NCBI RefSeq assembly: GCF_003111665.1
Contig: NZ_CP022188.1
Span: 2,170,001 to 2,234,000 of the forward strand
Direction: 5' to 3'
Length of the DNA stretch: 64,000 nt
From: Parazoarcus communis
GTDB lineage: Bacteria > Pseudomonadota > Gammaproteobacteria > Burkholderiales > Rhodocyclaceae
This document shows, in pieces, positions 43,430 through 57,330 of the stretch (positions within the stretch are counted from its first letter, which is position 1; each line of letters opens with the position of its first letter). The notes beneath the pieces are model-generated. The model made no database searches and was not told the DNA's origin. It saw only the letters and a program-made list of their open reading frames with translations. The position numbers were made by a program, and so were the translations under genes.

Positions 43430-44267
43430 AGCGCGCATGCGATCCGCTGCAGCACCTGCCCGCAAGGCCGGGCAGCGGACCAACGCGCGCGACGACAGGG
43501 GCTTGTGGAATCGTCCGGCATTGCTCGACCTGCTTTCCGACCTGTTGATGCTGTTCGCAGCCATCGGTCTGGGCTGGGCCCTGGTGACATGGTTTCTGTC
43601 GCGGCCGCTGTTTCCGCTGCGTGAACTGGTGGTGCTGACCCCGCCGGGACAGGTGACCGAAGCGCAGCTGCAATACGTGGCGCGCACGGCCATTCGCGGC
43701 AACTTCTTCACCATCGAGCTCGATTCGGTGCGTTCGGCGTTTGAAAAGCTGCCCTGGGTGCGGCGTGCCGAAGTGCGCCGGCGCTGGCCCGATGGCATCG
43801 AGCTGCGCCTTGAAGAGCACCAGGCGGTTGCGTACTGGACGTCGACCGAAAGCGGTGACACGCGTCTGGTCAACCGTCAGGGTGAGGTGTTTACCGCATC
43901 GAGCGATGCCCGCATGCCCGCGTTCTCGGGCCCGCAAGGTTCGGCTGCGACGCTGCTGGCGCGCTACGAGACCTACTCCGGCATGCTGAAGCCGATGGGC
44001 GCGTCGCTGAAGGGGTTGATGCTGTCGGCGCGTGAGGCATGGCAGCTCAAGCTTGATAACGGCGTGCTCATCGTGCTCGGGCGCGAACAGGAGCGCGCAC
44101 CGCTCGAGGCCAGGCTGAAGCGCTTTGTCGCCGCCTGGCCCGAAGTGCGGGACTCCATTGGATTACAGGTCGCCGTGGCGGATCTCCGCTACCCGGGCGG
44201 TTTTGCATTGACTCCCATTGATGCCGTGCCGGTCGGCCGGAACCAGGCAACGAAAGGCAAGAAATGA
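43422..44267 (+). CDS. ftsQ: Cell division protein FtsQ
   Basis: 281 residues. A short basic cytoplasmic tail, one membrane helix ([19 protein letters not shown]), a POTRA domain ([20 protein letters not shown] to [20 protein letters not shown]) and an FtsQ beta domain. It scaffolds FtsL-FtsB in the divisome. The listed start is TTG at 43422, seven bases after GGGAG. The ATG at 43437 lacks a ribosome-binding site, so TTG is preferred. The ftsA ATG overlaps the stop. Confidence 0.93.
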   Translation: MAEARMRSAAAPARKAGQRTNARDDRGLWNRPALLDLLSDLLMLFAAIGLGWALVTWFLSRPLFPLRELVVLTPPGQVTEAQLQYVARTAIRGNFFTIELDSVRSAFEKLPWVRRAEVRRRWPDGIELRLEEHQAVAYWTSTESGDTRLVNRQGEVFTASSDARMPAFSGPQGSAATLLARYETYSGMLKPMGASLKGLMLSAREAWQLKLDNGVLIVLGREQERAPLEARLKRFVAAWPEVRDSIGLQVAVADLRYPGGFALTPIDAVPVGRNQATKGKK

Positions 44268-45493
44268 GCAAGGACTTCAAAGAACTGATCGTCGGTCTCG
44301 ATATCGGCACCTCCAAGATCACCTGCATGGTGGCCGAGGTGCGCCCAGACGGACGGCTCAACGTCGTCGGCCTCGGCACGCAGCCGACCAACGGCCTCAA
44401 GCGCGGCGTGGTGGTCAATATCGAAGCCACCGTCGATGCGATCTCCCGGGTGATCCAGGAGGTCGAGCTGATGGCTGAGTGCAAGATCCACGACCTCTAC
44501 ACCGGTATCGCCGGGAGCCATATCAAGAGCTTCAACTCCAATGGCATGGTCGCGATCAAGGACAAGGAAGTGACGCCGATGGATGTGGAGCGGGTGATCG
44601 AGGTCGCACGTGCGATGCCGATTCCGGCCGAACAGCAGATCCTGCATATCCTCACCCAGGAATTCATCATCGACGGCCAGGGTGGTGTGCGCGAGCCGAT
44701 CGGCATGAGCGGGGTCAAGCTCGAGGTCAAGGTGCATATCGTCACCGGTGCCGTGTCCGCCGCGCAGAACGTCGTCAAGTGCGTACGTCGCTGTGGGCTC
44801 GAGGTCATGGACCTCATCCTGCAGCCCCTGGCGTCGAGCTACGCGGTGCTGACCGAGGATGAGAAGGAACTCGGCGTGTGCATGGTCGATATCGGCGGTG
44901 GTACGACCGACATCGCCGTATTTACCCAGGGTGCGATCCGCCATACGGCGGTGATTCCCGTCGCGGGCGACCAGATCACCAACGACATCGCAATGGCGCT
45001 GCGTACGCCGACTTCGGAGGCCGAGGAAATCAAGATCCGCCACGGGGTGGCGATGCACACCCTCGCTGACCCGGAGGAAATGATCGAAGTGCCCGGTGTG
45101 GGTGATCGTCCGCCGCGCCCGCTGTCGCGTCAGCGTCTGGCAGACGTGATCGAGCCCCGGGTGTCCGAACTCTTCGAACTCGTGCAGGCAGAGCTGCGCC
45201 GCAGCGGCTACGAAGAGCTGCTGTCGTCGGGCATCGTCCTCACCGGTGGTTCGGCCGTCATGGATGGCATGGTCGAGCTGGGCGAGGATGTATTCCACAT
45301 GCCGGTGAGGGTCGGCGCGCCGCAGTACGACGGCGGTCTGGCGGACGTGGTGTGTCAGCCACGTTATGCAGCTGCGATGGGGCTGGTAATCGAAGGCGCA
45401 GCGCAGCGCAGGAGAGGTTTGCAGGCGCGCGATACGCGCGGCGTGAAACAGTTTTTCGGACGCATGAAGTCATGGTTCGAGCGGAATTTCTGA
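44264..45493 (+). CDS. ftsA: Cell division protein FtsA
   Basis: 409 residues. Actin-like ATPase that tethers FtsZ to the membrane. Phosphate-1 loop LIVGLDIGTSKITCMVAEV, the SHUT/1C domain (ISRVIQEVELMAECKIHDLY to LEVKVHIVTG), phosphate-2 VCMVDIGGGTTDIAVFTQGA and the adenosine motif GIVLTGGSAVMDGMVELGE. A C-terminal amphipathic helix (FFGRMKSWFERNF) gives membrane binding. It overlaps ftsQ by four bases and is followed by a 143-base gap before ftsZ. Confidence 0.97.
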   Translation: MSKDFKELIVGLDIGTSKITCMVAEVRPDGRLNVVGLGTQPTNGLKRGVVVNIEATVDAISRVIQEVELMAECKIHDLYTGIAGSHIKSFNSNGMVAIKDKEVTPMDVERVIEVARAMPIPAEQQILHILTQEFIIDGQGGVREPIGMSGVKLEVKVHIVTGAVSAAQNVVKCVRRCGLEVMDLILQPLASSYAVLTEDEKELGVCMVDIGGGTTDIAVFTQGAIRHTAVIPVAGDQITNDIAMALRTPTSEAEEIKIRHGVAMHTLADPEEMIEVPGVGDRPPRPLSRQRLADVIEPRVSELFELVQAELRRSGYEELLSSGIVLTGGSAVMDGMVELGEDVFHMPVRVGAPQYDGGLADVVCQPRYAAAMGLVIEGAAQRRRGLQARDTRGVKQFFGRMKSWFERNF

Positions 45494-45535
45494 CCGGCTG
45501 CAGGTGCAGTCAGTCATTTTGAATGAGTGTCTGTT

Positions 45536-45579
45536 TTGATACCTAGATTTAGTATTACACTTTACGGTTAATACTAAAT
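45536..45579. promoter_or_regulatory. AT-rich inverted repeat and likely promoter between ftsA and ftsZ
   Basis: ATTTAGTATT (45547-45556) and AATACTAAAT (45570-45579) are perfect 10-bp inverted arms around a 13-base centre, in a block far richer in A and T than its surroundings. TTGATA at 45536 is a 5-of-6 match to a -35 box. A -10 partner is not certain (candidates are within the palindrome). No T-run follows, so it looks like an operator and not a terminator. It would give ftsZ its own control. Confidence 0.6.
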
Positions 45580-45636
45580 GCGGGTTAAACGGACGTTCTG
45601 AGTGCAGCAGGGCCGTTTATCAAGGAGGCGAGGCAA

Positions 45637-46776
45637 ATGTTTGAAATCATTGAGAAAGAGCCGGTTGGGACGATCATCAAGGTGGTCGGTGTGGGTGGCG
45701 CTGGCGGTAACGCGGTCGACCACATGATCCGTGAAGGTGTGAAGGGGGTGGATTTCATCTCCGCAAACACCGATGCGCAGGCGCTGTCGCGCTGTTTGGC
45801 ACCGACCAAGATCCAGCTCGGTGTCACCGGTCTGGGCGCAGGATCCAAGCCTGAAGCCGGGCGCGCTGCCGCACAGGAATCGCGTGAAGCAATCGCCGCC
45901 GCACTGGAAGGTGCGCACATGTGCTTCATCACTGGCGGCATGGGTGGTGGTACGGGTACCGGCGCTGCGCCTGTCGTGGCTGAGATCGCCAAGGAAATGG
46001 GCATCCTGGCCGTTGCCGTGGTGACCAAACCCTTCGATTTCGAAAACCGCATTCGCGTGGCCGAGAGCGGTGTCGAGGAGCTGACCCGCCATGTGGATTC
46101 GCTGATCGTCGTACTCAACGACAAGCTGCTCGACGTCTTCGGTGACGACGCCGGCTTCGAAGAGTGCTTCCGCTCGGCTGACAACGTGCTGCGTTCGGCT
46201 GTTGGCGGTATCGCCGAGATCATCAACGTGCCTGGCCTGGTCAACGTCGACTTCCAGGACGTACGCACCGCGATGGCCGAGATGGGCCGTGCGATGATGG
46301 GTTCCGCAGAAGCCGCCGGGATGGATCGTGCGCGAATTGCGGCCGAACAGGCTGCCGTGTCGCCGCTGCTTGAAGGTACGGAGCTGTCGGGTGCGCGTTG
46401 CGTGCTGATCAACATCACCGCCAGCAAGTCGCTCAAGATGTCCGAAGTGCGCGATGCGGTGAAAACGGTCCAGGCCTTTGCCGCGCCGGAAGCCTTCGTC
46501 AAGTACGGAACCGTGTTCGAAGAGACCATGGAAGACCGCATCCGCATTACCGTGGTCGCCACCGGTCTTGGTACGCCGCGTGCTACCGCACGTCAGCCGG
46601 TGATGCAGGTGGTGCAGGGTACGGGTACGTATGGCCCGTCCAGCGGTGTCGACATGAACAATCTCGACGTACCAGCCGTGATGCGCAGTGGCCGTCGTAC
46701 GACCGTTGATGCGATGAGCAACAACGGTGTCGGCACCTACGACATCCCGGCCTTCCTGCGTCGCCAGGCAGACTGA
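45637..46776 (+). CDS. ftsZ: Cell division protein FtsZ
   Basis: 379 residues. Tubulin-like GTPase forming the Z ring. N-terminal [17 protein letters not shown], tubulin signature [21 protein letters not shown]7 loop [20 protein letters not shown], a variable linker (about 320-365) and the conserved C-terminal peptide [11 protein letters not shown] that binds FtsA and ZipA. AAGGAGG lies ten bases before the ATG. The gene is separated from ftsA by the AT-rich palindrome and ends at a strong terminator-like hairpin. Confidence 0.98.
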   Translation: MFEIIEKEPVGTIIKVVGVGGAGGNAVDHMIREGVKGVDFISANTDAQALSRCLAPTKIQLGVTGLGAGSKPEAGRAAAQESREAIAAALEGAHMCFITGGMGGGTGTGAAPVVAEIAKEMGILAVAVVTKPFDFENRIRVAESGVEELTRHVDSLIVVLNDKLLDVFGDDAGFEECFRSADNVLRSAVGGIAEIINVPGLVNVDFQDVRTAMAEMGRAMMGSAEAAGMDRARIAAEQAAVSPLLEGTELSGARCVLINITASKSLKMSEVRDAVKTVQAFAAPEAFVKYGTVFEETMEDRIRITVVATGLGTPRATARQPVMQVVQGTGTYGPSSGVDMNNLDVPAVMRSGRRTTVDAMSNNGVGTYDIPAFLRRQAD

Positions 46777-46798
46777 TCCCGCTTCCTGCGGGCCCGCA

Positions 46799-46855
46799 CG
46801 GGCACTCACGCGCGAACCGCCGCCTCCGGTTCGGGCGCGGGTGCCCGTCTCTTTT
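46799..46855 (+). terminator. Terminator after ftsZ
   Basis: CGGGCACTCACGCGCGAACCG pairs with CGGTTCGGGCGCGGGTGCCC plus G as a 21-position stem with two mismatches and one wobble, loop CCGCCTC. It is followed by TCTCTTTT. It closes the dcw transcript before lpxC. Confidence 0.75.
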
Positions 46856-46883
46856 GGTGCACTGCAACTAAGATTTTGGGGCG

Positions 46884-46892
46884 TGCTAAACT
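46884..46892 (+). promoter_or_regulatory. Extended -10 element upstream of lpxC
   Basis: TGCTAAACT is a TG-n-TAAACT extended -10 box. The predicted mRNA start is near 46899, about 20 bases before the lpxC ATG. A weak CTGCAA lies in the -35 region. Position behind the ftsZ hairpin supports it. Confidence 0.45.
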
Positions 46893-46918
46893 GCGGGTGT
46901 GAAACGGGAATGAAATAC

Positions 46919-47842
46919 ATGATCAGGCAGCGAACTCTCAAATCGATCGTCAAGGCAACCGGCGTCGGCCTCCACGGCGGACGCAAGGTCAATCTGGTGC
47001 TGCGCCCTGCAGCGCCGGACACCGGTATCGTCTTTCATCGCGTCGATCTGAACCCGCCGCTCGATCTGCCTGCCGATCCCTATGCCGTGTGCGACACCCG
47101 GATGTGTTCCGGGCTGGAGCAGGGCGGCGAGAAAGTGGGTACGGTCGAACACCTGATGTCGGCGCTGGCCGGCCTCGGAATCGATAACCTGCATGTCGAT
47201 GTCGATGCGCCCGAGATTCCGATTCTCGATGGCAGTTCGGGGCCTTTCGTGTTCCTGCTGCAGTCGGCAGGCATCGAGGAGCAGGCTGCACCCAAGAAAT
47301 TCATGCGGGTGAAAAAGGCCGTGGAGTATCGCGAAGGCGACAAATGGGTGCGCCTCGAGCCCTACGATGGCTTCAAGCTGCAATTCTCCATTGTGTTCAA
47401 CCACCCGGCGATCGACAGCACGTCGACTTCGGTGAATATCGACTTTGCCGAGCATTCCTACATTCGCGATGTCGCGCGGGCGCGTACCTTCGGTTTCATG
47501 CAGGATGTCGAATTCATGCGGGCAAATGGCCTGGCACTTGGCGGCAGCCTGGACAACGCCATCGTGATGGACGAGTACCGCGTGCTCAATGCCGAAGGGC
47601 TGCGCTACGCCGACGAGTTCGTCAAGCACAAGGTCCTCGACGCCATTGGCGACCTCTATTTGTGTGGTCATCCGCTGCTGGCGGCCTATTCGGCGCACAA
47701 GGCCGGGCATGCACTGAACAACCAGGTGCTGCGCGTTCTGCTCGAAGACGCGTCGGCGTGGGAAATCGTGACCTTCGAAAAAGTGGCCGCAGCACCCGCG
47801 GCGGTCGTGCATCAGTTTGCCGATGCCGCGCTGGTGAGCTGA
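46919..47842 (+). CDS. lpxC: UDP-3-O-acyl-N-acetylglucosamine deacetylase
   Basis: 307 residues. Zinc enzyme for the committed step of lipid A synthesis. The ATG at 46919 gives [20 protein letters not shown], the usual family start; another ATG lies three codons upstream. The zinc ligand His78 in [13 protein letters not shown] and the C-terminal [20 protein letters not shown] with its His and Asp are present, as is the catalytic [10 protein letters not shown]. The length fits E. coli LpxC (305). Confidence 0.97.
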   Translation: MIRQRTLKSIVKATGVGLHGGRKVNLVLRPAAPDTGIVFHRVDLNPPLDLPADPYAVCDTRMCSGLEQGGEKVGTVEHLMSALAGLGIDNLHVDVDAPEIPILDGSSGPFVFLLQSAGIEEQAAPKKFMRVKKAVEYREGDKWVRLEPYDGFKLQFSIVFNHPAIDSTSTSVNIDFAEHSYIRDVARARTFGFMQDVEFMRANGLALGGSLDNAIVMDEYRVLNAEGLRYADEFVKHKVLDAIGDLYLCGHPLLAAYSAHKAGHALNNQVLRVLLEDASAWEIVTFEKVAAAPAAVVHQFADAALVS

Positions 47843-47851
47843 GTCGCCGCG

Positions 47852-48040
47852 ATGCTTGTGCTGCGCATCGTCGGTTTGCTGCTGGTGCTCGGGATCGCCG
47901 GCTCCATCCTGCTGTGGCTGCTTACCGGCAATCGCCGCTATCGGCAGTGGGCATGGAAGATCTTTCGTGCCGGCCTGGTCGTGCTCTTCGTCTTTCTGTC
48001 CCTGTTTGCCCTCGAGCGCCTTCTGGCGCCGATGATCTGA
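47852..48040 (+). CDS. 62-residue two-span membrane protein
   Basis: A small frame nine bases after lpxC. Two hydrophobic helices (VLRIVGLLLVLGIAGSILLWLL and AGLVVLFVFLSLFALERLL) flank a basic, aromatic loop (GNRRYRQWAWKIFR). I do not recognise the product. Composition and position between lpxC and dciA suggest a real, co-transcribed gene. It could be a subunit or regulator linked to envelope biogenesis, but nothing in the sequence proves a role. Confidence 0.72.
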   Translation: MLVLRIVGLLLVLGIAGSILLWLLTGNRRYRQWAWKIFRAGLVVLFVFLSLFALERLLAPMI

Positions 48041-48045
48041 CGCTG

Positions 48046-48480
48046 TCAGCTTTCCCTGCTGAGGCGCGCAAGCCGTTCGAGCGCATCGCGCAGCGGTGAG
48101 TCTTCGGGCAGCGTCGCAGCAAATTCCCGCAACTGAGTCTTGGCCGCCGGCGACACCGTGCGCACGGTCGGTGCGCGTTGCACGACGGTCTCCTCGGGTG
48201 TGGATACCTTGATCCTGATCGACTGCAGCGGGTAGCCCGCGTGCAGGAAGTGATCCATCAGGGAAGGGGTCATCTGCTTGAGTCGCACTGCGAGGGCGCT
48301 GCCGCGGGTGGCAATCACCAGCACGTCATCCTTCAGATTGACCACGCTGCAGGCTTTTGCGAACTGGGCGGGCAGGCCGCCGTCGAGGACGGTCTGCAAG
48401 CGGCGCAGCCGGGCTGCATGGTCCTGCAGGCGGGCAAGTGCGTTGCCGGCGCCAAGGTAGCGTTGCAGGAGCTTGCTCAT
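48046..48480 (-). CDS. dciA: DciA-like protein (DUF721), putative replicative helicase loader
   Basis: 144 residues. DUF721/DciA family: N-terminal LQRYLGAGNALARLQDHAAR and a KH-like core with LPAQFAKACSVVNLKDDVLV and ATRGSALAVRLKQMTPSLMD. DciA proteins are the ancestral partners that help load DnaB helicase in bacteria lacking DnaC. The location beside secA is common in this group. It is convergent with the small membrane ORF (five bases apart) and divergent from secA. Confidence 0.85.
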   Translation of the reverse strand: MSKLLQRYLGAGNALARLQDHAARLRRLQTVLDGGLPAQFAKACSVVNLKDDVLVIATRGSALAVRLKQMTPSLMDHFLHAGYPLQSIRIKVSTPEETVVQRAPTVRTVSPAAKTQLREFAATLPEDSPLRDALERLARLSRES

Positions 48481-48529
48481 GAGTTTTGGGTCGCTTAATG
48501 AGGGAGAAATATGGGAGGACAGTCCGACA

Positions 48530-48538
48530 TGATAAACT
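48530..48538 (+). promoter_or_regulatory. Extended -10 element upstream of secA
   Basis: TGATAAACT (TG-n-TAAACT) 35-43 bases before the secA ATG, predicting a start near 48545. There is no clear -35 box, which extended -10 promoters often do without. Confidence 0.45.
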
Positions 48539-48572
48539 CGCCGCTTTGCCGAATCGACGTCGACCCCATCTC

Positions 48573-51296
<2,724 letters not shown>

Positions 51297-51315
51297 GCCG
51301 GTCCAGGAGAACACC

Positions 51316-52554
51316 ATGGCTGTAAATCTGACGACTCCGAACCCGGCTGAGCTGAACGCTGTCGCCGGCGTGCGTCTGGGTGTTGCCGAAGCGGGTATCC
51401 GCAAGGCCAACCGGCGCGACCTGACCGTGATCGAACTTGCACCGGGCAGCCGTGTTGCAGGCGTGTTCACGCTGAACCGTTTCTGCGCAGCGCCGGTCCA
51501 GCTGTGCAAGACGCATCTGCCGCTCGGCGACATTCGTGCATTGGTGATCAACACCGGTGTGGCCAATGCCGGTACCGGCGAGTCGGGCCTGGCCAACGCG
51601 CGCACGACGTGCGAAGCGGTGGCGGCGCGGCTGGATATCGGTGCGGAACAGGTGCTCCCGTTTTCGACCGGAGTCATTCTCGAGCCGCTGCCGGTTGACC
51701 GCCTCGTGGCAGGCCTGCCGAAGGCCGTGGCCGACCTTCGCGCAGACGGCTGGTTCGATGCCGCGCACGCCATCATGACCACCGACACCCTGGCGAAGGG
51801 CATCTCAAAGCAGGTTGTCGTGGGCGGGCGCACCATTACCCTCACCGGCATCAGCAAGGGCGCGGGCATGATCAAGCCCAATATGGCGACCATGCTCGGC
51901 TTTCTGGCCTGCGATGCTGCGATCAGTCAGCCGCTGCTGGAGACCGTGACGCGTGAAGCGGCGGATCTGTCCTTCAACAGCATCACCATCGATGGTGATA
52001 CCTCGACCAACGACTCCTTCATCGTGATCGCGACGGGGCAGGCCGGTAACGCAGAGATCACCGACGCCAGTACGGCGGATTTCGCGGCACTGCGCGATGC
52101 AATCGTCGACGTGTCGATCCGGCTTGCGCAGGCCATCGTTCGCGACGGCGAGGGCGCGACCAAGTTCATGAGCATCGTCGTCGAAGGCGGCGCCAGCCGT
52201 GAAGAGTGCCGCAAGGTAGCCTATGCGGTGGGGCACTCGCCGCTGGTCAAGACCGCGTTCTTTGCGTCCGATCCCAACCTCGGGCGGATTCTAGCTGCGA
52301 TCGGTTATGCGGGCATCGACGACCTCGATGTCTCCAGGCTTCGCGTCTGGCTCGGCAACACGGAAGAGTCCGTGCTGGTCGCCGAACACGGTGGCCGGGC
52401 TGAGAGCTATGTTGAAGAAGCCGGCACCCGGATCATGAAAGAAGCGGAACTGATCGTGCGCATCGATCTCGCCCGCGGTGATGCGGCTGCCACGGTGTGG
52501 ACCTGCGATTTCTCCTACGACTACGTAAAGATCAACGCCGACTACCGCAGCTGA
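51316..52554 (+). CDS. argJ: Bifunctional ornithine acetyltransferase / N-acetylglutamate synthase ArgJ
   Basis: 412 residues. It moves the acetyl group from N-acetylornithine to glutamate, closing the arginine acetyl cycle. It is an Ntn-type self-cleaving enzyme: cleavage is expected before T192 in [15 protein letters not shown], giving alpha and beta chains. [23 protein letters not shown] and [10 protein letters not shown] are family signatures, and the end NADYRS is usual. AGGAGA lies seven bases before the ATG. It is probably co-transcribed with secA (19-base gap) and ends at a strong terminator. Confidence 0.96.
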   Translation: MAVNLTTPNPAELNAVAGVRLGVAEAGIRKANRRDLTVIELAPGSRVAGVFTLNRFCAAPVQLCKTHLPLGDIRALVINTGVANAGTGESGLANARTTCEAVAARLDIGAEQVLPFSTGVILEPLPVDRLVAGLPKAVADLRADGWFDAAHAIMTTDTLAKGISKQVVVGGRTITLTGISKGAGMIKPNMATMLGFLACDAAISQPLLETVTREAADLSFNSITIDGDTSTNDSFIVIATGQAGNAEITDASTADFAALRDAIVDVSIRLAQAIVRDGEGATKFMSIVVEGGASREECRKVAYAVGHSPLVKTAFFASDPNLGRILAAIGYAGIDDLDVSRLRVWLGNTEESVLVAEHGGRAESYVEEAGTRIMKEAELIVRIDLARGDAAATVWTCDFSYDYVKINADYRS

Positions 52555-52577
52555 TCCTGCCCTGATCGGCAGCACAC

Positions 52578-52616
52578 AAACCGGACACCGCGTCGAGCGC
52601 GCTGTCCGGTTTTTTC
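52578..52616 (+). terminator. Intrinsic terminator after argJ
   Basis: AAACCGGACA (52578-52587) and TGTCCGGTTT (52603-52612) form a perfect 10-bp stem, with the loop partly paired (CGCG/CGCG), running into a T-run to 52615. This is a classical factor-independent terminator. Confidence 0.9.
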
Positions 52617-52791
52617 ATGTCTCATGGGCGTGCCGCCCATGGCGGACGTGAGAGCAGACTTCAGGCGCGCACGTTCGCACTCGCCGCCGCCTTGGTGCAG
52701 AATGCTGCGGTGCATGAAGCGCCTGCCGTGGTCCGTGCAGGCCGGGACAGCACGCCCCAGCAGCCTATTGCGCAGCGCGCGGAGATCGACG
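52617..52791 (+). other. Leader region of kup
   Basis: 175 bases between the argJ terminator and the preferred kup start. It holds a perfect hairpin, CATGGGCG-TGC-CGCCCATG (52623-52641). A weak promoter-like CAGAAT (52698-52703) lies here without a good -35 box. The reading frame of kup stays open through this region, but the encoded residues look non-coding (Arg/Pro/Ser-rich). Confidence 0.4.
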
Positions 52792-54699
52792 GTGTCGGCA
52801 CAAGATCAGAGTCACCCTCCTGTAACTGCAAATCATGGGCCCAGAGCGGGTATCGCCGGTCTTGCAGTGTCGGCCATCGGCATCGTCTACGGTGACATCG
52901 GCACCAGCCCGCTCTATACGTTGAAGGAAGTCTTCAACGGCGAACATGCCGTGCCGGTGACGCCCGAAAACGTCTACGGCATTCTGTCTCTCGTGTTCTG
53001 GGCGCTGATGCTGGTGGTCTCGGCGAAGTACGTGCTTTTCATCATGCGTGCCGACAACGATGGCGAGGGCGGCATCATGGCGCTGACTTCGCTCGCGCTG
53101 CGTGCGGTGAAGCCGGGGCGCAAGGCATGGTGGCTGTCGGTGCTCGGGGTGTTCGGTGCCGCGCTGTTCTACGGCGACGGCATGATCACGCCGGCCATTT
53201 CAGTGCTCTCCGCAGTGGAGGGGCTGGAGATTGCCACGCCGGCGTTCCGCCCCTTCGTGCTCCCGATCGCACTCGTCCTGCTGATTGGGCTGTTCATGAT
53301 GCAGCGCCGCGGAACCGGCAGCGTCGGGGCCATTTTCGGCCCGGTCATGCTGTGCTGGTTTGCGGTGCTGGCCGTGCTCGGCATCAACGGAATTCGTCTG
53401 CATCCAGAGATTCTCGGCGCCATCAGTCCGTGGTGGGCGGCGCACTTCTTCGCCACTCAGCCACTGATCGCGTGGCTCGCGCTGGGCGCGGTCGTGCTGG
53501 CGATTACCGGTGGTGAGGCCCTGTATGCCGACATGGGGCACTTCGGCCGCCGGCCGATAAAGTTGAGCTGGTTCTTTGTCGTCTTTCCCGCCCTGTACCT
53601 GAACTATCTGGGGCAGGGAGCGCTGATTCTCGATCATCCCGACAACGTCCGGAATCCCTTCTTTCTGCTGGTGCCCGATCAGCTGCTGTATCCGATGGTG
53701 GCGCTGTCTGCGCTGGCAACGATCATTGCCAGTCAGGCGGTGATCTCGGGGGCGTTCTCGCTCACCCGGCAGGCGATACAGCTTGGCTACGCGCCTCGGA
53801 TGCTGATGGTGCACACCTCGGAGCGGGAGATCGGCCAGATCTACGTGCCGGGCATCAACTGGATGCTGCTCGGTGCGGTGATCGCCCTCGTGGTTGGCTT
53901 CCGCTCGTCGAGTGCGCTGGCGTCCGCCTACGGCATCGCGGTCACGCTGACGATGCTGATCGACACCATCCTGGCCTTCGTCGTCGTGCGCGCCCTGTGG
54001 CGATGGAACGTCGCGACATCGCTCGCCTTCATTGGCGTATTCATCACGGTCGACATCGCATTCTTCTCCGCCACCGCGGTCAAGATCGTCGCCGGTGGAT
54101 GGTTTCCGCTGCTGATCGGCGCGCTGATCTTCGTCGTGCTCAGAACCTGGAAGCGCGGTCGTGCCGTGCTTGAGGAGCGCTCACGTGCGGATACGATGCG
54201 TCTGGAGATCTTCATTCCGTCCCTGTTCAACGACCCGCCGCCCAGGGTGCCAGGGACGGCCGTGTTTCTGACGCACTGGCTCGAGAGCGTGCCACGAACC
54301 CTGTTGCACAACCTCTATCACAACAAGGTCCTGCACGAGCGGGTGGTGCTGTTGAAAGTGGAAACCGCGGACACGCCGTGGGTGCCCGATGAGCGGCGCC
54401 TGGAGGTGGAGCAGCTCGATTACGGCTTCTGGCGCGTGCTGGTGCGCTACGGCTTCAAGGAGGAGCCGGACATTCCGGCGGCGCTGGCGCTGAGTGCTCA
54501 GCAGGGGCTCGAATTCGATCTGATGAGCACCTCGTTTTTCCTCGGGCACGAGAAACTCGTATCGCGCGCAAGTTCGGGCATGGCCGGATGGCGGGAGAAG
54601 CTGTTCATTGTGCTGTTTCGCAATGCCGGCAGTGCGGCCGATTATTTCGGCATTCCGCCCAACCGGGTGGTGGAGCTCGGGGCGCAGGTCGAGTTCTGA
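52792..54699 (+). CDS. kup: Low-affinity potassium transporter Kup
   Basis: 635 residues from a GTG at 52792, preceded eight bases upstream by GGAG. The open frame extends 56 codons further but lacks transporter character and would give an odd N-terminus. Twelve membrane helices in the first 440 residues with YGDIGTSPLYTLKEVF, YGDGMITPAISVLSAVEGLE and GGEALYADMGHFGRRPI, then a cytoplasmic C-terminal domain (MRLEIFIPSLFNDPPPRVPG start). It imports K+ with protons. The size agrees with E. coli Kup (622). Confidence 0.95.
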   Translation: MSAQDQSHPPVTANHGPRAGIAGLAVSAIGIVYGDIGTSPLYTLKEVFNGEHAVPVTPENVYGILSLVFWALMLVVSAKYVLFIMRADNDGEGGIMALTSLALRAVKPGRKAWWLSVLGVFGAALFYGDGMITPAISVLSAVEGLEIATPAFRPFVLPIALVLLIGLFMMQRRGTGSVGAIFGPVMLCWFAVLAVLGINGIRLHPEILGAISPWWAAHFFATQPLIAWLALGAVVLAITGGEALYADMGHFGRRPIKLSWFFVVFPALYLNYLGQGALILDHPDNVRNPFFLLVPDQLLYPMVALSALATIIASQAVISGAFSLTRQAIQLGYAPRMLMVHTSEREIGQIYVPGINWMLLGAVIALVVGFRSSSALASAYGIAVTLTMLIDTILAFVVVRALWRWNVATSLAFIGVFITVDIAFFSATAVKIVAGGWFPLLIGALIFVVLRTWKRGRAVLEERSRADTMRLEIFIPSLFNDPPPRVPGTAVFLTHWLESVPRTLLHNLYHNKVLHERVVLLKVETADTPWVPDERRLEVEQLDYGFWRVLVRYGFKEEPDIPAALALSAQQGLEFDLMSTSFFLGHEKLVSRASSGMAGWREKLFIVLFRNAGSAADYFGIPPNRVVELGAQVEF

Positions 54700-54741
54700 G
54701 CGTGCTGCGGTGGGGCGCGGTCGGACTGCGACGACGAGGCC

Positions 54742-56423
<1,682 letters not shown>

Positions 56424-56424
<1 letters not shown>

Positions 56425-57158
56425 CAGTCGTTCTGGTCAGGCGGAGGGGGCGTGCTGCCCTTGTCCGTCGGCGGATGCAGGCGGTCGGCAATGCCGCGCA
56501 GCAGGCCGGCCGCCAGCCCGGCGAGAACAGCGGCTTCGTTGCGCACGATCCGCGCACCGTCTTCAACCTGTCCGCGCGCGGTGTCGGCCAGACTTTGGGT
56601 GAGTTCGGACAGGGCAGAGCGGATGCGCCCGCCCACCGCGGTGCCACTGCTGCGCGCATGGTCGTTCAGATCCTGCAAGGTCGCGCGCGCAATGCCGTTG
56701 GCACTCCGGGCCGCATTGCCCAGGGTTTCGATGAACAGTGATTCCAGCGCGGAGAGTTCGTCGCGCGTCTGTTTGAGGACCTCGTGGGAGAACGCTTCGC
56801 CGCGCTTTCCCGCTTCCTGCAGCGCAAGCTGGGTGGCTTCGGCGGCAGAAGCCAGCGCCTCGTCGAGCCCTTGCATGGCCTGCCGGAGCGCCTGCGCCTC
56901 TTCGCTGCCGCGGCTGGCTGCACCTTGCTGGGCGCCCTTTACCACTGCATCCATCACGGCGCGAATTGCATCGCGGTCCAGATGTCCATCGGCAAGGGCC
57001 TGAAGGGTGATGCCGCGCACCCGTTCGGAGATTTCGGCGGGCGTGCCCCCTGCCGCACTGCGGGCCTGCCGCTCGATTTCATCGGCGGCCGGTCTTGGGG
57101 CCTGCGCGTCTCCAGTCGAATGCGAAGCACTGCCAGTGTGGGAAGATTGCTTGCTCAT
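56424..57158 (-). CDS. Phasin-like helical protein of unknown function
   Basis: 244 residues from the ATG at 57158. Apart from a polar start, the protein is almost entirely helix-forming and Ala/Glu/Gln-rich (ALRQAMQGLDEALASAAEAT, TRDELSALESLFIETLGNAA, ALSELTQSLADTARGQVEDG), with a proline tail. It resembles phasin-like or DUF6781-type proteins of betaproteobacteria; I am not sure of the family. No membrane helix is seen. Its stop overlaps the ubiB start, so it is coupled to a quinone-biosynthesis protein. Confidence 0.72.
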
Positions 57159-57330
57159 GGTGACGACTCCTTTGCTGGGCGCCCGGCACCACGAAGCGGA
57201 AGGTTCCGCGCGCTGTCCGGCGCCTTGCTGCAAACCGCTGATAGCCTGCGGCAGAAAGCCGGAGGCCGTTCATGCGTCGACTCCATTGTACTGAGCATCG
57301 TGCCCGGCGGCACGGTCTGCACCTTTCGAA

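Noticed and set aside
52624..52791. 56-codon N-terminal extension of Kup
   Set aside because: The residues are Arg/Pro/Ser-rich and the region overlaps a leader hairpin; the GTG at 52792 with GGAG gives the normal family length.
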